Source: Acorus gramineus | Lineage: Eukaryota; Streptophyta; Magnoliopsida; Acorales; Acoraceae | DNA: 64,000 nucleotides | Direction: 5' to 3' | NCBI GenBank assembly: GCA_030737835.1 | Contig: JAUJYN010000012.1 | Coordinates: forward strand, 3,312,208 to 3,376,207 | In this document: positions 13,501-24,659 of the stretch, piece by piece | Numbering within the stretch: position 1 is the stretch's first letter | How the letters are laid out: every line of letters starts with the position of its first letter | Notes under the pieces: model-generated | Seen by the model: the letters and a program-made list of their open reading frames with translations, nothing else | Database searches by the model: none | What the model was told of the DNA's origin: nothing | Position numbers and translations under genes: made by a program

Positions 13501-14800
13501 CAACCTCATCCACACCGGCCCCCATTTGAACACTGCCAATCCAGTCCATCCACCAAAAGTCCTCATCTTTGACCTCTGGTAGCGCCATGGGAGCACCACC
13601 ATCCACCACACACGAAGAATCACCGCCCTCCGTTTGTGAATTCACGTCTTCCATTTTCACGAATGTAGAATCACTACCAGCCTTTCCCACACCAAAGGAG
13701 ACACCATTCACCCTCCCCCTCTGCCGATCCTTCTGCGCCCCCATCTTCGCCTTCTTCGACAATGCGACCACCACCGCTCTTTTAGGCAGAGTCTTCTTGC
13801 CAGGCATTGGCAATGAGAGGTCCAGAAATGGCTCCGAAACGGTCGACGAGTGCCCACACTCGAGGCACTGCACGGTGGTCAAGACCTCCCCACCGAAGAC
13901 CGAATCCACCCACGTCTTTGCCTCGGAACTCGCGCCCCTCGAGTTCCTCTCCTCGACGCCCAGACAATCAAGCAAGCACATCAGCAATTCATGGCTGTCC
14001 TGCTGTTGGAAACCTCTGAATTGCGGCGCCCTCGCGCAGACGCACCCGAAGACCCCGCCCGGTCTCAACGCACTGTTCGAATTGCCACGGCCCAAACCCG
14101 TCTCTTCGAAGAGCTTCTTCAGTGACGCCGTCAGATCCCCGACTGGGCGGTCCAAAGCCCCGAAGTGCCGGCGAAGCGCGTCGAGCGACAACACGTTCTG
14201 CACCACCGAATTGAAGAAGCACGTGTTGCCGAGGTTCGCGAGGCCCCTGACGACGCGACCCTTCGCGTCCCCGTCGACGACGTCCTCGACCGGGGCGGGA
14301 CCGAGAGGGGTCGGAGGGAGGGGGACCGTCGAGCCGCACTCGAAGCAGAAGCAGACGAGGCGGTCGTCGTCGACGTCGGACCGGACGGCGCAGGCGTGGC
14401 GGGCCTGCTTGGAGTGCCGCCGCGCGTGGCCGTGCGGGGGTCCCTCCGCGGCGGAGACACCGCCGCACGCGGCGTGGCCGCAGCTTGTGCAGACCCAGAT
14501 GAGCTTCGGCTGATGCAAGGCCACCGATTTCTTCTTCTTCCCGGCTTTGGTCTTCCCCTTGTGGGGTCTCCGGCCGGGGTCGTCGTCCGGGCAGTCGTCG
14601 CACCGGTCGAGGTCGGCTATTCGACGCGCGACGCGGACATACGCGTCTCCGGTGACGTAATGCGCGCACGACGCCACGGCGGCGTCGGTGGGGGCGGCGG
14701 CGGGGGTCGTCTGGGTTGGTGGGTCGGAGGGGGAAGGGACGGAGGGGGATTTGTGGGGCTTGCGAGGGTTGCGAGCTTTGGATTTGGTCTTCTTCGCCAT
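4592..14800 (-). CDS. Ubiquitin carboxyl-terminal hydrolase, UBP1/UBP2-like (USP family C19)
   Basis: A cysteine protease that removes ubiquitin from proteins. Two exons: 14800-12312 and 4832-4592 (donor CCAAG|gta, acceptor tgcag|TGG), giving 909 residues, close to plant UBP2. Residues about 45-155 form a ZnF-UBP domain ([18 protein letters not shown]). The Cys box is at about 187-204 ([19 protein letters not shown], nucleophile C194), then QQDSHE at 266-271 and a zinc-binding CLEC at 312-315. A long acidic variable insert separates this from a second CESC pair. Exon 2 carries the His box ([14 protein letters not shown]855) and ASDSHV (D883), so all catalytic parts are present. The ATG at 14798-14800 follows no other in-frame ATG. 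The 5' third is very GC-rich, unlike the AT-rich remainder. The 7,479-bp intron is full of transposons. Family call is firm; orthology to UBP1 versus UBP2 is not. Confidence 0.93.
6366..6600 (-). mobile_element. LTR-like fossil fragment, probably Copia type
   Basis: On the minus strand a TATA-like ACTATATAAGGAGCC is followed by CTTTCAGCCTCCATTAC, text typical of the promoter/leader part of plant Copia LTRs. No internal domain or partner LTR is visible. It lies in the intron of the ubiquitin protease gene. Confidence 0.35.
6601..8248. other. Intron DNA of the ubiquitin protease, no supported feature
   Basis: Intron sequence without recognisable coding exons. The short open frames here have no family resemblance. 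Two GCGGCCGC octamers (8221-8228 and 8242-8249) sit at its right end and resemble the ends of the inverted-repeat element at 30706-31047. Confidence 0.4.
8257..8792. mobile_element. hAT-type non-autonomous element (MITE), 536 bp, with 8-bp target duplication
   Basis: Terminal inverted repeats begin TAGGGGTGCAACT and continue with GGGCGGGTTG, matching at 23 of the first 24 positions. The flanking octamer CACTTGGG is present on both sides (8249-8256 and 8793-8800), the 8-bp duplication expected of hAT transposition. Subterminal DNA is dense in AACCCGACCC / GGGTTCGGGT motifs, plausible transposase binding repeats; the centre is AT-rich with no coding capacity. It sits in the intron of the minus-strand ubiquitin protease gene. 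Confidence 0.88.
9590..10330 (-). pseudogene. Degraded hAT transposase (BED-like zinc finger and DUF659-type N-terminal part)
   Basis: Minus-strand pieces in different frames read [13 protein letters not shown], then [28 protein letters not shown] (a BED-like CxxC finger, about 10232-10072), then [11 protein letters not shown], and [20 protein letters not shown] ... [12 protein letters not shown] (9591-9760). The last block is the conserved lead-in to DUF659 hAT transposases of plants. The frame is broken several times and the catalytic and dimerisation regions are missing, so it is dead. A TATA-like motif (rc of 10535-10544) about 200-300 bp upstream could be its old promoter. It may be related to, but is not contained in, the MITE at 8257-8792. 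Confidence 0.75.
10740..12010 (+). mobile_element. LTR-retrotransposon fossil: LTR end plus gag remnant (Ty3/Gypsy-like)
   Basis: An LTR-like stretch ends near 11278 and is followed by TTGGCGTCATCTCCGGGAAG, resembling the LTR/internal junction of plant Gypsy elements. Downstream (about 11740-12010) are gag-like words such as [13 protein letters not shown] and REYINRF. The element is broken and partial: no pol domains and no second LTR are seen. It lies in the ubiquitin protease intron, opposite in strand to the gene. Age looks old. Confidence 0.6.
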
Positions 14801-15130
14801 GGTTTCTTGTGTGGGTCGATTGAGTTTCGAAGGGTTTTTCGAGAGAGACTAAGTTGGGGAAATCGTGTTATTGGAGAAACACAGATTCGATTGTGTGGGT
14901 TTGGTGGGCGCGCACGTGTTGTTCGGGGAGAAGTGACTGAGAGAGAAGGAGGCGGCGGTCGTGGCGGCGGCGGCGGTGGCTGGGGGAAGGGGCGAAGAGA
15001 AGGAGTGGATGAAGGGCCCTTTTGTAATTGTTGGAAGGAGTGCTGCTGCTACGTGACTCATGACTCTTTTTTTTTTTTTTTTTTCAGTTCTGAATGAAAA
15101 ATTGAAGAGATGAGTGCCGATATAAGTTAT
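14801..15130 (-). promoter_or_regulatory. Upstream region of the ubiquitin protease gene
   Basis: A GC-rich leader (GGCGG/GCGGCGGCGG runs near 14950-14985) lies directly upstream of the ATG, then an A/T homopolymer at about 15067-15084. No clear TATA box is visible, as is common for housekeeping plant genes with GC-rich starts. The promoter role is inferred from position only. Confidence 0.4.
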
Positions 15131-15134
15131 TTAA

Positions 15135-15584
15135 CCCCCCTCCGGTACGGGGTGTGACTTGTAGGATATTCTCTTTTAATAGTTATACTAGGATAGATAG
15201 ATAATTTTTTATTTGATTGTTTTTTTTGCTATTGGAAAACGTAAAAATGATCTTTTTGTTGTTTGATTCACCTTGGATATGGTTGATAATGGATGAATAT
15301 GAGTATATATGATTGATTTGATAGATGTGACAGTTTTTGGAATCTGTGTGAGTCTGTTAGGTGAGATAAATTTTTTAAAATGACAGAGAAGGGTATTTTT
15401 ATCCATTGGTATAGATAAGCCTTGATAAGCAATTCCACAATATCTTTAGAATAATTATCAGGCCTTATCCTAGCTTATCCAGACATAACTATCGGGGTTT
15501 ATTCTATCAAAACAAACAACTTTTTTTAGCTATTCTCATCCATTCTTCATTATTCTTACTTTATGCTCCACACCAAAAAGTTAT
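15135..15584. mobile_element. MITE family 1, copy 1
   Basis: About 450 bp shared with 24005-24556, 47358-47830 and, more weakly, 43400-43695. Shared words include GATAGTTATAC / GATAGCTATACTAGGATAG, ATCTTTTTGTTGTTTG, TTCACCTTGGATA and TTATCCAGACATAACTATC. The start GGGGTGTGAC and the complement of the end (TGGTGTGGAGC) form weak terminal inverted repeats. No coding capacity. Confidence 0.65.
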
Positions 15585-15899
15585 CCACACTGTACAGATA
15601 TAACTTGAGAACTCCCAAGAGAGCTGAAAGAGAGGAGCAGTACAGACCGCCCTGCATCCCTCCAGCCTAAGCTCCCCCTGAAGAGTACCCAATAAAAAAA
15701 AAACACAACGAGAATAAGTACAATAAGTATGAGAGTTTTAAATCCTATTGTGAATTATCCCACGTCGATCCTACTCCAAGACCGATGACGAGATTATGGA
15801 CTCTCCTTTTGCTGCTTGGAATGCCGCAAAGAGATCAGCTTTCCTTTCCATACATGAGTAATGCTTTGAAGAGAGAGCATATCGCACTCCACGGTCTGG

Positions 15900-16130
15900 A
15901 ACCTCCATTGTTGACCTAGGCAAGCGCTGTTGTCGAGTCAGATTCCACCCCAAATACGTTGATGTCCAACATTAATAGCCAACCAAAGTCCCATTCCATA
16001 GTTCGAAGCTCAAGAAGATTTATCGAAGGAAGATCATTGTGGCCAGCAATGCCAAATAGGAAATTGGCATGCTCATCATCCACTAGAGCTCCATCTGAAT
16101 TAACCTTCAACCCAACCCAATAATGGTGGC
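15900..16130 (-). pseudogene. RNase H-like fragment of a plant LINE
   Basis: The minus strand reads MKVNSDGALVDDEHANFLFG, then LLELRTMEWDFGWLLMLD, then FGVESDSTTALA. This matches the order KVN-DG..., E..., VESDS of the RVT_3/RNase H domain at the C terminus of plant L1-type LINE polyproteins. Only this domain remains, and no poly(A) end or target duplication was identified. Confidence 0.6.
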
Positions 16131-16736
16131 TACTAGGAGACTGCAGTAGATTTAGCTAGTTTTCCAGTAATTTGAATCCCAAATAAAATCAGCCATTTTA
16201 AGAAGAATAGGGGAAAGAGAGGCCTGTAAGATCATAGAACTTAGTCCACACTTTATAGGATTGTGGATCATGAACAAGATGAGATCTAGTCAATATTAAA
16301 TTAATCTCAAATCAGAGGCTAATATGCATCCTCTCACATGCTAAGCATTTGAGATTTTATCAGATGCTAATATGCATCCTTTCACATGCTAATCATTTAA
16401 GATTATATGTATGAGCCCCTAATTGGGAACTGGCAAAATTGAATGTTCCTGGCTGACAAGCTAGTATTTATGCCATGAAAACCACTTGTGTTGCCACTTT
16501 ACAAAACCATACTTTTTTTGGTAGTCGAACTATATGCAGCATGTATATTAGATCATATCAATAACAATACAAAATCAAATAGAATGTACATGGATTCCCA
16601 GTGAAAAGATTCCAAATGATATATCATTTAGGCATGTAAAACCAATTGTATATCTATGTAATTGGGTAACACAAATTTAATGAGCCAAAGCATTCGCCGT
16701 CGTTAAATAATTAATTGTTTTGGTGGTGAAGTTTTC

Positions 16737-17150
16737 AGTCCGAGTCCCCCATAATATTCAGTTTACTTGTATATCGATATATGTATTTAGCATGTTGTAG
16801 TTATGCTTTGCTTTTCAAAACTTAGCTAGTTTATATAACTACATAATTTATAAGAGGATATTGGCATATGTTTTATAATTTTTAGTAGAATAGAATGATG
16901 AAATAACATAATTTCAGAAGAAACTTAGAATATACTGATTCAAGAAATCCCATTATTTTTAGTTCGAGTCCCCATAAGATTCAGTCTACTTGTATATAGA
17001 TAGATTTATTTAGCACGTTGTTTTTGCTTTTCAAAGCTTAGCTAGTTTATATACCTATTTAACTTGTAAGAGATGTTGACAGATGATTTTATAATTTTTA
17101 GTAGAATAGATTGATGAAATAACATAATTTCATAAAAAACCTAGAATACC
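16737..17150. repeat. Diverged tandem duplication, about 220-bp unit
   Basis: Two successive units start CGAGTCCCC..ATA..ATTCAGT and share CTTAGCTAGTTTATAT, TTTTATAATTTTTAGTAGA and ATGAAATAACATAATTTCA. The spacing of matching words is about 210-225 bp. Divergence suggests an older duplication; no gene is included. Confidence 0.75.
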
Positions 17151-18109
17151 GATCCCAGTTTATCCTCACATTCTAGGATAACTACACCCACTTAATCTTT
17201 GTAAATGTAAATAAAAAGAGATTTTTAAAACTTATTTATCGTAATTCCATCTTATTGTACACCTATTCTCCTATCCAAAGAGAGGCTACAAGCTTGGAAA
17301 TGGGTTGTCAGTGTCTATTCTTTGATTAATTTTATTTTATTATTTGAGGAGCGTTGATACACTCAATCCATTTTACAGCTCCGTCTGCTGCCTCATATAT
17401 TATAATAACACATATATATTGCGCTATTATAGTGTATGGTAACTTTATCATTGTCTATAAGACAATTTTTTCTTTCATTTTCTTAGAGCGACAAAAAATA
17501 CATTAATATATCTCAACATATATTTTATTTTATAAAATATTATTTACTTCAAAAGAATAATGTATGATTTTTTTAAAAAAAATGAAAAACTGTATAGACT
17601 GCTATTGAGGCTTATTTTCCTTTTTTATTTTTTTAGCTAACCTTGGAGGCATAAGTCATCTCATTTAGAACATCAAGTCCTAAAGGTGTGTCTGGTTTAT
17701 AAGGATCGATTATTAAATAGCATAGTTTAAAAGTAAAAATTTCATGGACAGTTTTTTGTTTAAAATTCAATTTGACAAAACTAACATCAAATGGAATATT
17801 TTTTAAATATTCAGGCGAACATTTGACGCAAGGACTAAAAATGAAAAAAACGTTTGAAGTTGAAGATTTAAAATAAAATATAAAAAGTGAAGATATTGAT
17901 AAGTAAATAACATAATTTATAAGAACTTAAAAATAAGAACACGTGATATTCTTAATATTTTCAAGTAAGCATGATACATGATACATGATAAGGGTCAATA
18001 CTAACTAGCACATGTTTATTATATTGTTGCGCAGTGTTTAATGCGCTTACGCCTTCCTAACCATGGAGACCAATACACTGGTTGACTTGACTTCTTTTAT
18101 ATGAGTGAA
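17151..18109. other. AT-rich intergenic DNA, nothing recognised
   Basis: No exon, RNA gene or bounded repeat could be supported between the tandem duplication and the SABATH pseudogene. Confidence 0.5.
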
Positions 18110-19601
18110 TTATTCCAGGAAGTGCTGTCCATATCTATAGAACAAGTCGTCCATGATTCCTCATGATCCGAAATGTCCACTTATGATCGGTTCCATCACG
18201 GCTCTCATAGTCTTTGCAGCTTGTTGGCCTCTCATATCATCGTCGTCACGGTCGTTGACATCGCTCGCACCAGGTTCCCCTTCGATGGTCTCTAGGCGGT
18301 CAACCGCGAAGCTTCTTTCCATCTCTATCAGGTGCATCAACTCTTTCGGTGATGGAGAATAGAATGGGGCGTTCAAGGAATCGGCCTTCTCCTCCTCAAT
18401 GAGACTCTGTATAAGCATATATCATGACTAGATTAGTCATGTTTACATTATATATATATATATATGATGACCACACATAAGTATAGGAGAATGGTGTCCA
18501 CATCTTAACATTTCACTGCATATGTACTGTACCTCGTGGACCATGTCCATGAGTATGAGTGCATCTGCTAATAAGTTCCACTGAAAGCAGTACTCCTTAG
18601 ATGATTGGTCAGTGGATTTCCTTCCAATGAGCGTTAACACCATGCGACCACCGATAATGATTTTTCATTACCTTCAGAGCGCAACATTAGAAACTTTGAG
18701 AAATCCAACTGGAATTGCTTGAGACAGGAGTGTAACACGCGAGGTTGATATATAGAGATTCCCTTTGTTCAGATGCGCATTTGTTCCGCTATGGAGATCG
18801 AGCGGGACCTGTTTTAATTTAACAAAATTATATATGGCCTATTCATTTCTTGCAAATATTTGGAATATTTCATTCTTGTGATTATTTTTGAATAAAATTT
18901 TCTTTATTCCTCATTCTATAAGAAATAAATTTTACTGAAAGATGATCAATGTTAATGTTCTATCCCTGAATGATTTACCTGAGAAAGCCAATGAAGACTA
19001 GAAGAGGATACAACAAGATGTACTGTTTCTTGGGAAAAGCCTTTCATAGAAAGAGCCAGGCACGCCTGCGATGAAACACGGACCGAAATCGCTCCCCTTC
19101 TCCGCCTTGAGCTTCTCATAGAATGCGGGGAGTCCCTTGAAAACTGTGTTGAAGTCATTCCCGGGGAGGTCATTGAGAAAGCAATGGAATTCCGGTGAGG
19201 TACGCCCTAGCTGTCGACGTTTCTGATCGACGAAATCTATGATGTCATGGATCTGTTGCACTGCATTTGGTCCCGACGAGCAACCCAAGTCCGCGATGTT
19301 CAGCCCCTCAGGCAAGGTGGTGCTATAGAGATCCAATATGACTTCTTTGGTTACCTCACTTGCCTGTGATATGACTTTGTTCTGCACAGAAAGCATGCAA
19401 TATATATGTCATACAAATATTAATATGAACATGGCGCATGGGAAGGAAATATAAGATCTTGGAATTACATATACATGCAATATAGAGAGAGAATTTGTTT
19501 GAAGAGAGAGAGAGAGAGACCTGCATGATTGAGCTCCTAGCATAGCTGAAATCACCATTTCCTTCATTCATGTGGAGAACAGTTTGCACACCCATTGTCA
19601 T
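18110..19601 (-). pseudogene. SABATH-family carboxyl methyltransferase pseudogene
   Basis: SABATH enzymes move a methyl group from S-adenosylmethionine to carboxyl groups of small molecules such as salicylate, jasmonate or gibberellin. Four exons: 19601-19521 (MTMGVQTVLHMNEGNGDFSY), 19381-18979 (ADLGCSSGPNA SAM-binding motif, FLNDLPGNDFNTVF, LHWLSQ), 18808-18533 (LKQFQLDFSKFLMLRSE, GGRMVLTLIGRKS), 18406-18110 (FYSPSPKELMHLIE, MRAVMEPIISGHFG). Splice sites are intact. The frame changes near 19020-19026 and twice within exon 3 (about 18700 and 18650), and a TGA at 18161-18163 comes 16 codons before the family-like end IMDDLFYRYGQHFLE. Total length matches a normal SABATH protein of about 350-370 residues. 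Intron retention means a duplicated gene, not a retrocopy. Substrate cannot be inferred. Assembly errors could explain some breaks. Confidence 0.85.
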
Positions 19602-21070
19602 CTTACAACCAAAAAAGCCAACTTAGCTTGTATTATATATAGCTTGTATTATATATAGAAGTTTAAAAGAAATTTAAACTTTAAACTGCCATATATATAA
19701 TACACATGCACCAATGTATGAAGTTTGTGTGCAAGAATTCATATAATACGCCCTTCTTTTCTCCATCATTGACTAATTAAAGTAGCCAGGTGTCCGAACT
19801 GGAAGTTATTGAAACGTGCATGGCATATATATATATGTGGTCCTGTGGACATGGTCTGTGTTTTTCGAGCTGTTTGGACGTGGGAGACTAGCCACGAAAG
19901 AAACCAACTTCCTGGCTACATCATAATCATATATCTTTTTACCCTCGATTTGATTCAAGAATAGGACCCGAAATAAATGACATTTAGTCAGAATAACTTT
20001 AAAGTAGCCAAGTTTTGTTAACGATTGATATTTGCATAGCATATATGTGGACTTAAGGTTAGGTTTAAAGTATGATGTGAGTTCTTCGATCTCTGTGAAT
20101 GTGTGCTTAAGCAATCAATTCTTTTCAACGTGATATTATACTCAAACGCTAAAGGCCAGGGATTATAGGATTGAAAGAGACTCCTAGTGGGCCTCAATGG
20201 GGTGAGTTACTCGGGTGGTATAATCAGCTGTGAAACGTAATCCAGGCCGCTGCTTCTTGCTTCCAATTTGTGGTGGCACCCCTTGTGTATCCGTCGGGCA
20301 GTTTTTTTTTTTTTTTCCTCGTTCCCTTGCTGGCCAAGCCTCCCCTTCGGGTCCTCAACCAAGCTAGTACATTTTTTTCCACTACCCCCCATCCATATCC
20401 AGACCAATTTTGTAACACTCTGCTTTGTTATAAAAAATTGACCTAACTTTTCTATAAAAAAAAAAATTTAGAAAACCAAAATATATATATATATATATAA
20501 CTTCTGAGTACATCTCAAATGAAAGTTATCTTTATTATTTAAAACTTGACTAGGAAATTGTTTTTGACTCTACCAAACAATTCCCATTTCTCAAGGCCCT
20601 AAAATGGATTTTTGTTGTTTTGCATAATATTCAGGAAACCTACCTGGCCCTCTTTTTCTCGATTGCTTCCTAATTTGATTTTACTTGAATAAAGGCACGT
20701 AAAATGAAGACAAACTAGTGTTTCTTAGCTTTGTTTTCACATGTAAGATGAGGAGAGACTAAAAAATGAAACAAAATGTGAATCGATCTTACAAACATCC
20801 CATCTTTATGTGAGTGAGATCAAGTGATCAAATCTAGAGAGTACGATTCTTAAAAAAAAAAAAAATCACTAAATGAAACTTTATTTTCATTTTTGACCTA
20901 AAAATAAAATAAACTTTATACCATGGGTTGGGATAAAAAAATAATTAGATTAAATCGCATATTATGCATAAGAAAAAAAAAAAAGATAAAGCATGAACAA
21001 TACCCATCTTTTGAAAAAAAAAAATGATAATATTTTATTCTAGATAAAAGATGGCACAGACTCTAAACAA
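19602..21070. other. Intergenic DNA, no supported gene
   Basis: A more GC-rich island at about 20200-20410 has short open frames without recognisable domains. TA and A runs occur near 20480-20500. I see nothing else that can be supported. Confidence 0.45.
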
Positions 21071-21076
21071 CTTTTA

Positions 21077-21672
21077 GGCCTAGTTTGAAAAAGTGATAAA
21101 TTTTTAAGACAAGTTAACCTATTTTATAGGGATAAAAAACCATTATTTTTATCTAAATTTGCATTTGGTAATGCTTTTTATTATCATCATTTTTTATTTT
21201 CTTATCCTCAATTTTGCATTTGAATCAAATATGGAATAACTTCAAATTTTTCTTTAAAATATCAAATCTACTCTTTCTATTAATGAAGCATTAATATTGT
21301 TTAGTGGAACACATTTTTTTTTTTTTTGTGTTTTCATTTATTTTTTTTGTGTTTTCATTTATTATCATCATTTTTTATTTTCTTATCTTCAATCTTGCAT
21401 TTGGATCAAATAAGAGATAACTTCAATTTTTTTAAAAAAATATCAAATCTACATTTTCTATTAATGGAGCATTAATATTGTTTAGTGGAACACTTTTTTT
21501 TTTTGTGTTTTCATTTATTTTCTTGAAAATGGTAGTAATAAATGCTATCCCAATTTTACAAAATTGAGATAAAAAATTGAGACAAAGTCTAGAAAATAGT
21601 CCATACACTTTATCCCAATTTTTTTTATGCCATATGATATAACAAGTGATTTAATCCAATTTTTTTGAATTT
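21077..21672. mobile_element. Tourist-like (PIF/Harbinger) MITE, copy A
   Basis: It starts TTA|GGCCTAGTTTG, matching the complement of the right end of copy B (52601-53095: CAAAGTAGGCC|TAA), so the family has a TWA target and a GGCCTAGTTTG-like terminus. Internally it shares GCATTAATATTGTTTAGTGG, ATCAAATCTA and ATGCCATATG words with copy B. It contains its own partial tandem duplication of about 190 bp (AGTGGAACAC occurs twice). Its right end is interrupted by a foldback element at about 21666-21957. Confidence 0.7.
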
Positions 21673-21957
21673 TTTAGTTTTCAGTCCCTGTAAACATACC
21701 TATTTAGGGATCGATCCCTCATTTCTTCCTATTTCGGTTTAAATCCCTAGATTTAAAGGATATGTTCTTTTTAGTCTCTCTCAGAGACTAAAAACAAAAT
21801 CAAATAATTTAGGGATAGGTCTCTCACAAAGACTAAAAAAGAACATATCCTTTAAATCTGGAAACTAAAACCAAAATATGAAGAATTGAGGGATCAATCA
21901 CTAAATCCTATGGTTTATGGAGACTTAAAAATAAAAATCCCATTATTTTTTTATCCC
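21666..21957. mobile_element. Foldback element inserted in the MITE copy A end
   Basis: Two arms of about 130 bp are inverted copies: AAAGGATATGTTCTTTTTAG near 21758 returns as its complement near 21838-21856, and outer words (CCTAGATTTAAAGG, GGGATCGATCCCTC) also match in inverse. The loop contains TCTCTCAGAGACTAAAAAC. No coding capacity; family unknown. Confidence 0.65.
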
Positions 21958-22740
21958 TTGAAGCTGAGCTTTCCCAACCTTAAAAAAAAAAAAAAACTAC
22001 TGTCCCTCTCTCATCCTCTCTCTCGAATCGTCTTCCCATCAAGTCTCTCTCTCTCTCTCTAACCCCCCTCCCCCTCATCTTTTCAAAAAAATTTGTTCTC
22101 TCATCTCTCTCTCATTCCAAAATAAAATAAAATAAAATAATAAATAATAGTAATAATGGAAGAAAGAATGAAAGGAAAGCATAGAGAAATAATTATTAAA
22201 TTTATAAGAATTAAATTTTATCTATAAATTTAATCATTATTTTAATATTAAAATTGAAAAAACCATCATATATTTCATTTTAAAAACAACACAATTATAA
22301 TTTTTCTCATCTGTCCCATTATCCCACACGTATCCCCTTATTCAAAGGGACCAAAACGAATAGCAACCCGGATAAGCCAACCAAGAACAAATCACATATA
22401 AAGATATCCCCAATTCCTGCCTCCAAACTGAAGACACAAAAATAAAACATAAAATTAAAATTGCAGATTTTAAATACCTTAAAAAAAAAAAACCAATATT
22501 TCTCTTCTAATATATCTCTTGTGCCTTCACTGCAATACTTTCTTGTCTGCTATATATAATTTTCATAAAAACCTGATCACTATCTCTCCACTTTTCCAAA
22601 ACAAATGGGCACCAAAAAAATTTCAAATAACCTGAAAAAATCAAATATAACTTGACCATCATATTCACAAAACATAACCAGATTATAAAAAAAAAAAAAA
22701 TCAAAATAACAAAAGCATTAACAAGAAGAAGAAAGGAAAC

Positions 22741-22920
22741 AGTACTGTGAGCATCATAGCGAGCCAAGAAGTCCATTGAGAAGGGAAACTGGCTTTCTGA
22801 GATGCCCATTTTTTAGGGTTTTTTTATATGAGACCCTTCACATCAATGAAAGAGAGATCAAGAACCCTCTCTCATATGCAGAGTCTCTCCTCTGTTGTGT
22901 GGAAGGGTCAGATCTGATTA
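22741..22920 (-). other. Possible first coding exon and leader of an unidentified gene
   Basis: On the minus strand an ATG at 22807-22809 opens MGISESQFPFSMDFLARYDA. Upstream, 22810-22960 reads like a plant 5' leader (CTCATATAAAAAAACCC, TTCTCTCATATGAG-like pyrimidine-rich text) preceded by CTATTTAAAGG and GGGTTTATGAAACCCTAATC. The frame then runs into T-rich, intron-like DNA after a possible donor (CACA|gtactg). I could not find a second exon, so this may be a relic or a chance resemblance. Confidence 0.28.
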
Positions 22921-23329
22921 GGGTTTCATAAACCCTAGCCCTTTAAATAGTGGGGTTGGAGTGGTCCTTGTAAAGATCCATTCACTCTGAACCGTCCGAT
23001 CTGAAAACAATCTGCTGTTCATGCATTCATTCTTTCATCGGTTCAATCTTATTCTAAAATGTGTATTTAAAATTTAAGTTTGAGTAAAAGTTACTTAAAA
23101 ACTCGCTAGTCATTTCTCTGTAACTGTATCAAATCAATGTTTTACTTTGCTATTTTTCTTTTTCAATTCCATATTTTTTAAAAGATTTGAACAATACACA
23201 AAATAATGGTTGGAGACACACATATCAAAAGAAGCTTTTACTTAAACTTTTATAATTTTTATGAAATTTGAGTATAGGTTTGAATAAGGGCTAGAGATGG
23301 CCTTATAACTGGTTTGATAAGGAAATAAA

Positions 23330-23610
23330 TGGTGAGATAATTAAAAAAATGTGGAAATAAGTGAAAGGTGAATTTATCTTATTTGGTATAAAAAATAATC
23401 ATGATAAAGTGTGTAAAATTGTCTTAATTTTGAAATAAAAAATAAAGATTTTTTGTTCTATTTGAAATGCTTGAATAATATTTATTCTTACATTTGTTCT
23501 GATTTCGATAAATGTGAATAAAGACAAAGTTAATGTATTTTTTATCTTTTATAAAATTAAGACAACTTATCATTGAAACTGTAATTCTTTTACCAAACCA
23601 GCCCATGGTA
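23330..23610. repeat. Dispersed repeat family 3, copy 1
   Basis: Shares order and text with 39530-39745: TTGGTATAAAAAATAAT, TTTTGTTCTA, GATAAATGTGAATA versus GACAAATGTAAATA, and a TTTTTATCT...TTAAAA block. Diverged, AT-rich, no coding frame. Ends undefined; a decayed MITE is likely. Confidence 0.55.
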
Positions 23611-24004
23611 ATTCTGGGCGTGTTGGGTTTGATGGAAGTTTAATCTAAATCCAATATGAAGTTAGATGAAATCAATTCAAACCCAATTCAAATCAAATAT
23701 CATAAATTCAATCATAACCCAACCCATTGGGTTTGATTCGGATTCCGATTGAGGCTGGATTTAATTTAGGTTAAATCAAATTTGAGTTGAATTGAGATTT
23801 AATTTTTAAGATGTAACATTTTAAACAATTAGAGCTATGTAAAAGTCAATGTGTTGTGAAACACAAAACATACAAAGATAAAAAAAAATAAAGTCAGCGA
23901 AATGTTAAAAAATAAAACTGTGATGGATTTAAAATAAAAACAAATTAAAAAATTCAAATATTATTCACAAATTAAACAATAAAAAATTTATCTTCAATAC
24001 TTAA

Positions 24005-24556
24005 CCCCCCCGTTTGGGGTGTGATATAAGATTATTCGTCCTTGATAGCTATACTAGGATAGATAACAATTTATGCTGAATAGGTAAATTTTTGTTTGGT
24101 TGTCTTTTCTGTTATTCTTATTGAGAAACGTAAAATTGATCTTTTTGTTGTTTGGTTCACCTTGGATAAAATAAGGATAAATGGTAGATAAGAGATGGAT
24201 AAGAGTTTATGACTTTTTAAATGACAACTATACCCCTGCATAAATTATTTGTGTTTGGGAATAAGTATGAGAGATGTGTGTATGATATGATAGATGTGAC
24301 AGTTTTTAGAATATGTGCAAAGAGTGTTAGGTTAGATAAAAATTTTAAAATGACAGAGAAAGATATTTTTATCCATTGACATAGATAAGTCCTGATAAAC
24401 AATTTCACTATTTTCTTAGAATAGTTATTAGATCTTATTCTAATTTATCCAGACATAACTATCAAGATTTATTCTGGTTAAAAAAAACACGTATTTGAAG
24501 GTTATTCTCGTGTATTCTCTCATATTTATCGTATACGCTTTACCCCAATAGGAGGG
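24005..24556. mobile_element. MITE family 1, copy 2 (552 bp, TAA flanks)
   Basis: The best-preserved copy of the family at 15135, 43400 and 47358. It is flanked by TAA on both sides (24002-24004 and 24557-24559). The left end CCCCCCCGTTTGGGGTGTGA and the complement of the right end CCCTCCTATTGGGGTAAAGC are weak inverted repeats. A 3-bp TAA flank suggests PIF/Harbinger (Tourist) kinship. It lies about 200 bp upstream of the eIF3h start, so it forms part of that promoter region. Confidence 0.7.
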
Positions 24557-24659
24557 TAAAATTATTACTCACACGGTGATGCATAATTATTGAACAGAGA
24601 ACGGACGAAATGAATGGACGGAATAACGGTGATACATAATGTACGCTTTTTTTAATTCG

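Noticed and set aside
13569-15097. Long open frames on the plus strand (over 300 codons each) opposite the ubiquitin protease exon
   Set aside because: They are antisense shadows of a GC-rich coding exon; low-complexity arginine/glycine/serine-rich products with no domain, while the minus strand has a complete USP domain set.
22507-22809. A full 100-codon membrane protein on the minus strand
   Set aside because: After the first 22 codons the frame runs through T-rich DNA that looks like an intron, giving an artificial hydrophobic stretch; only the start was kept as a weak candidate.
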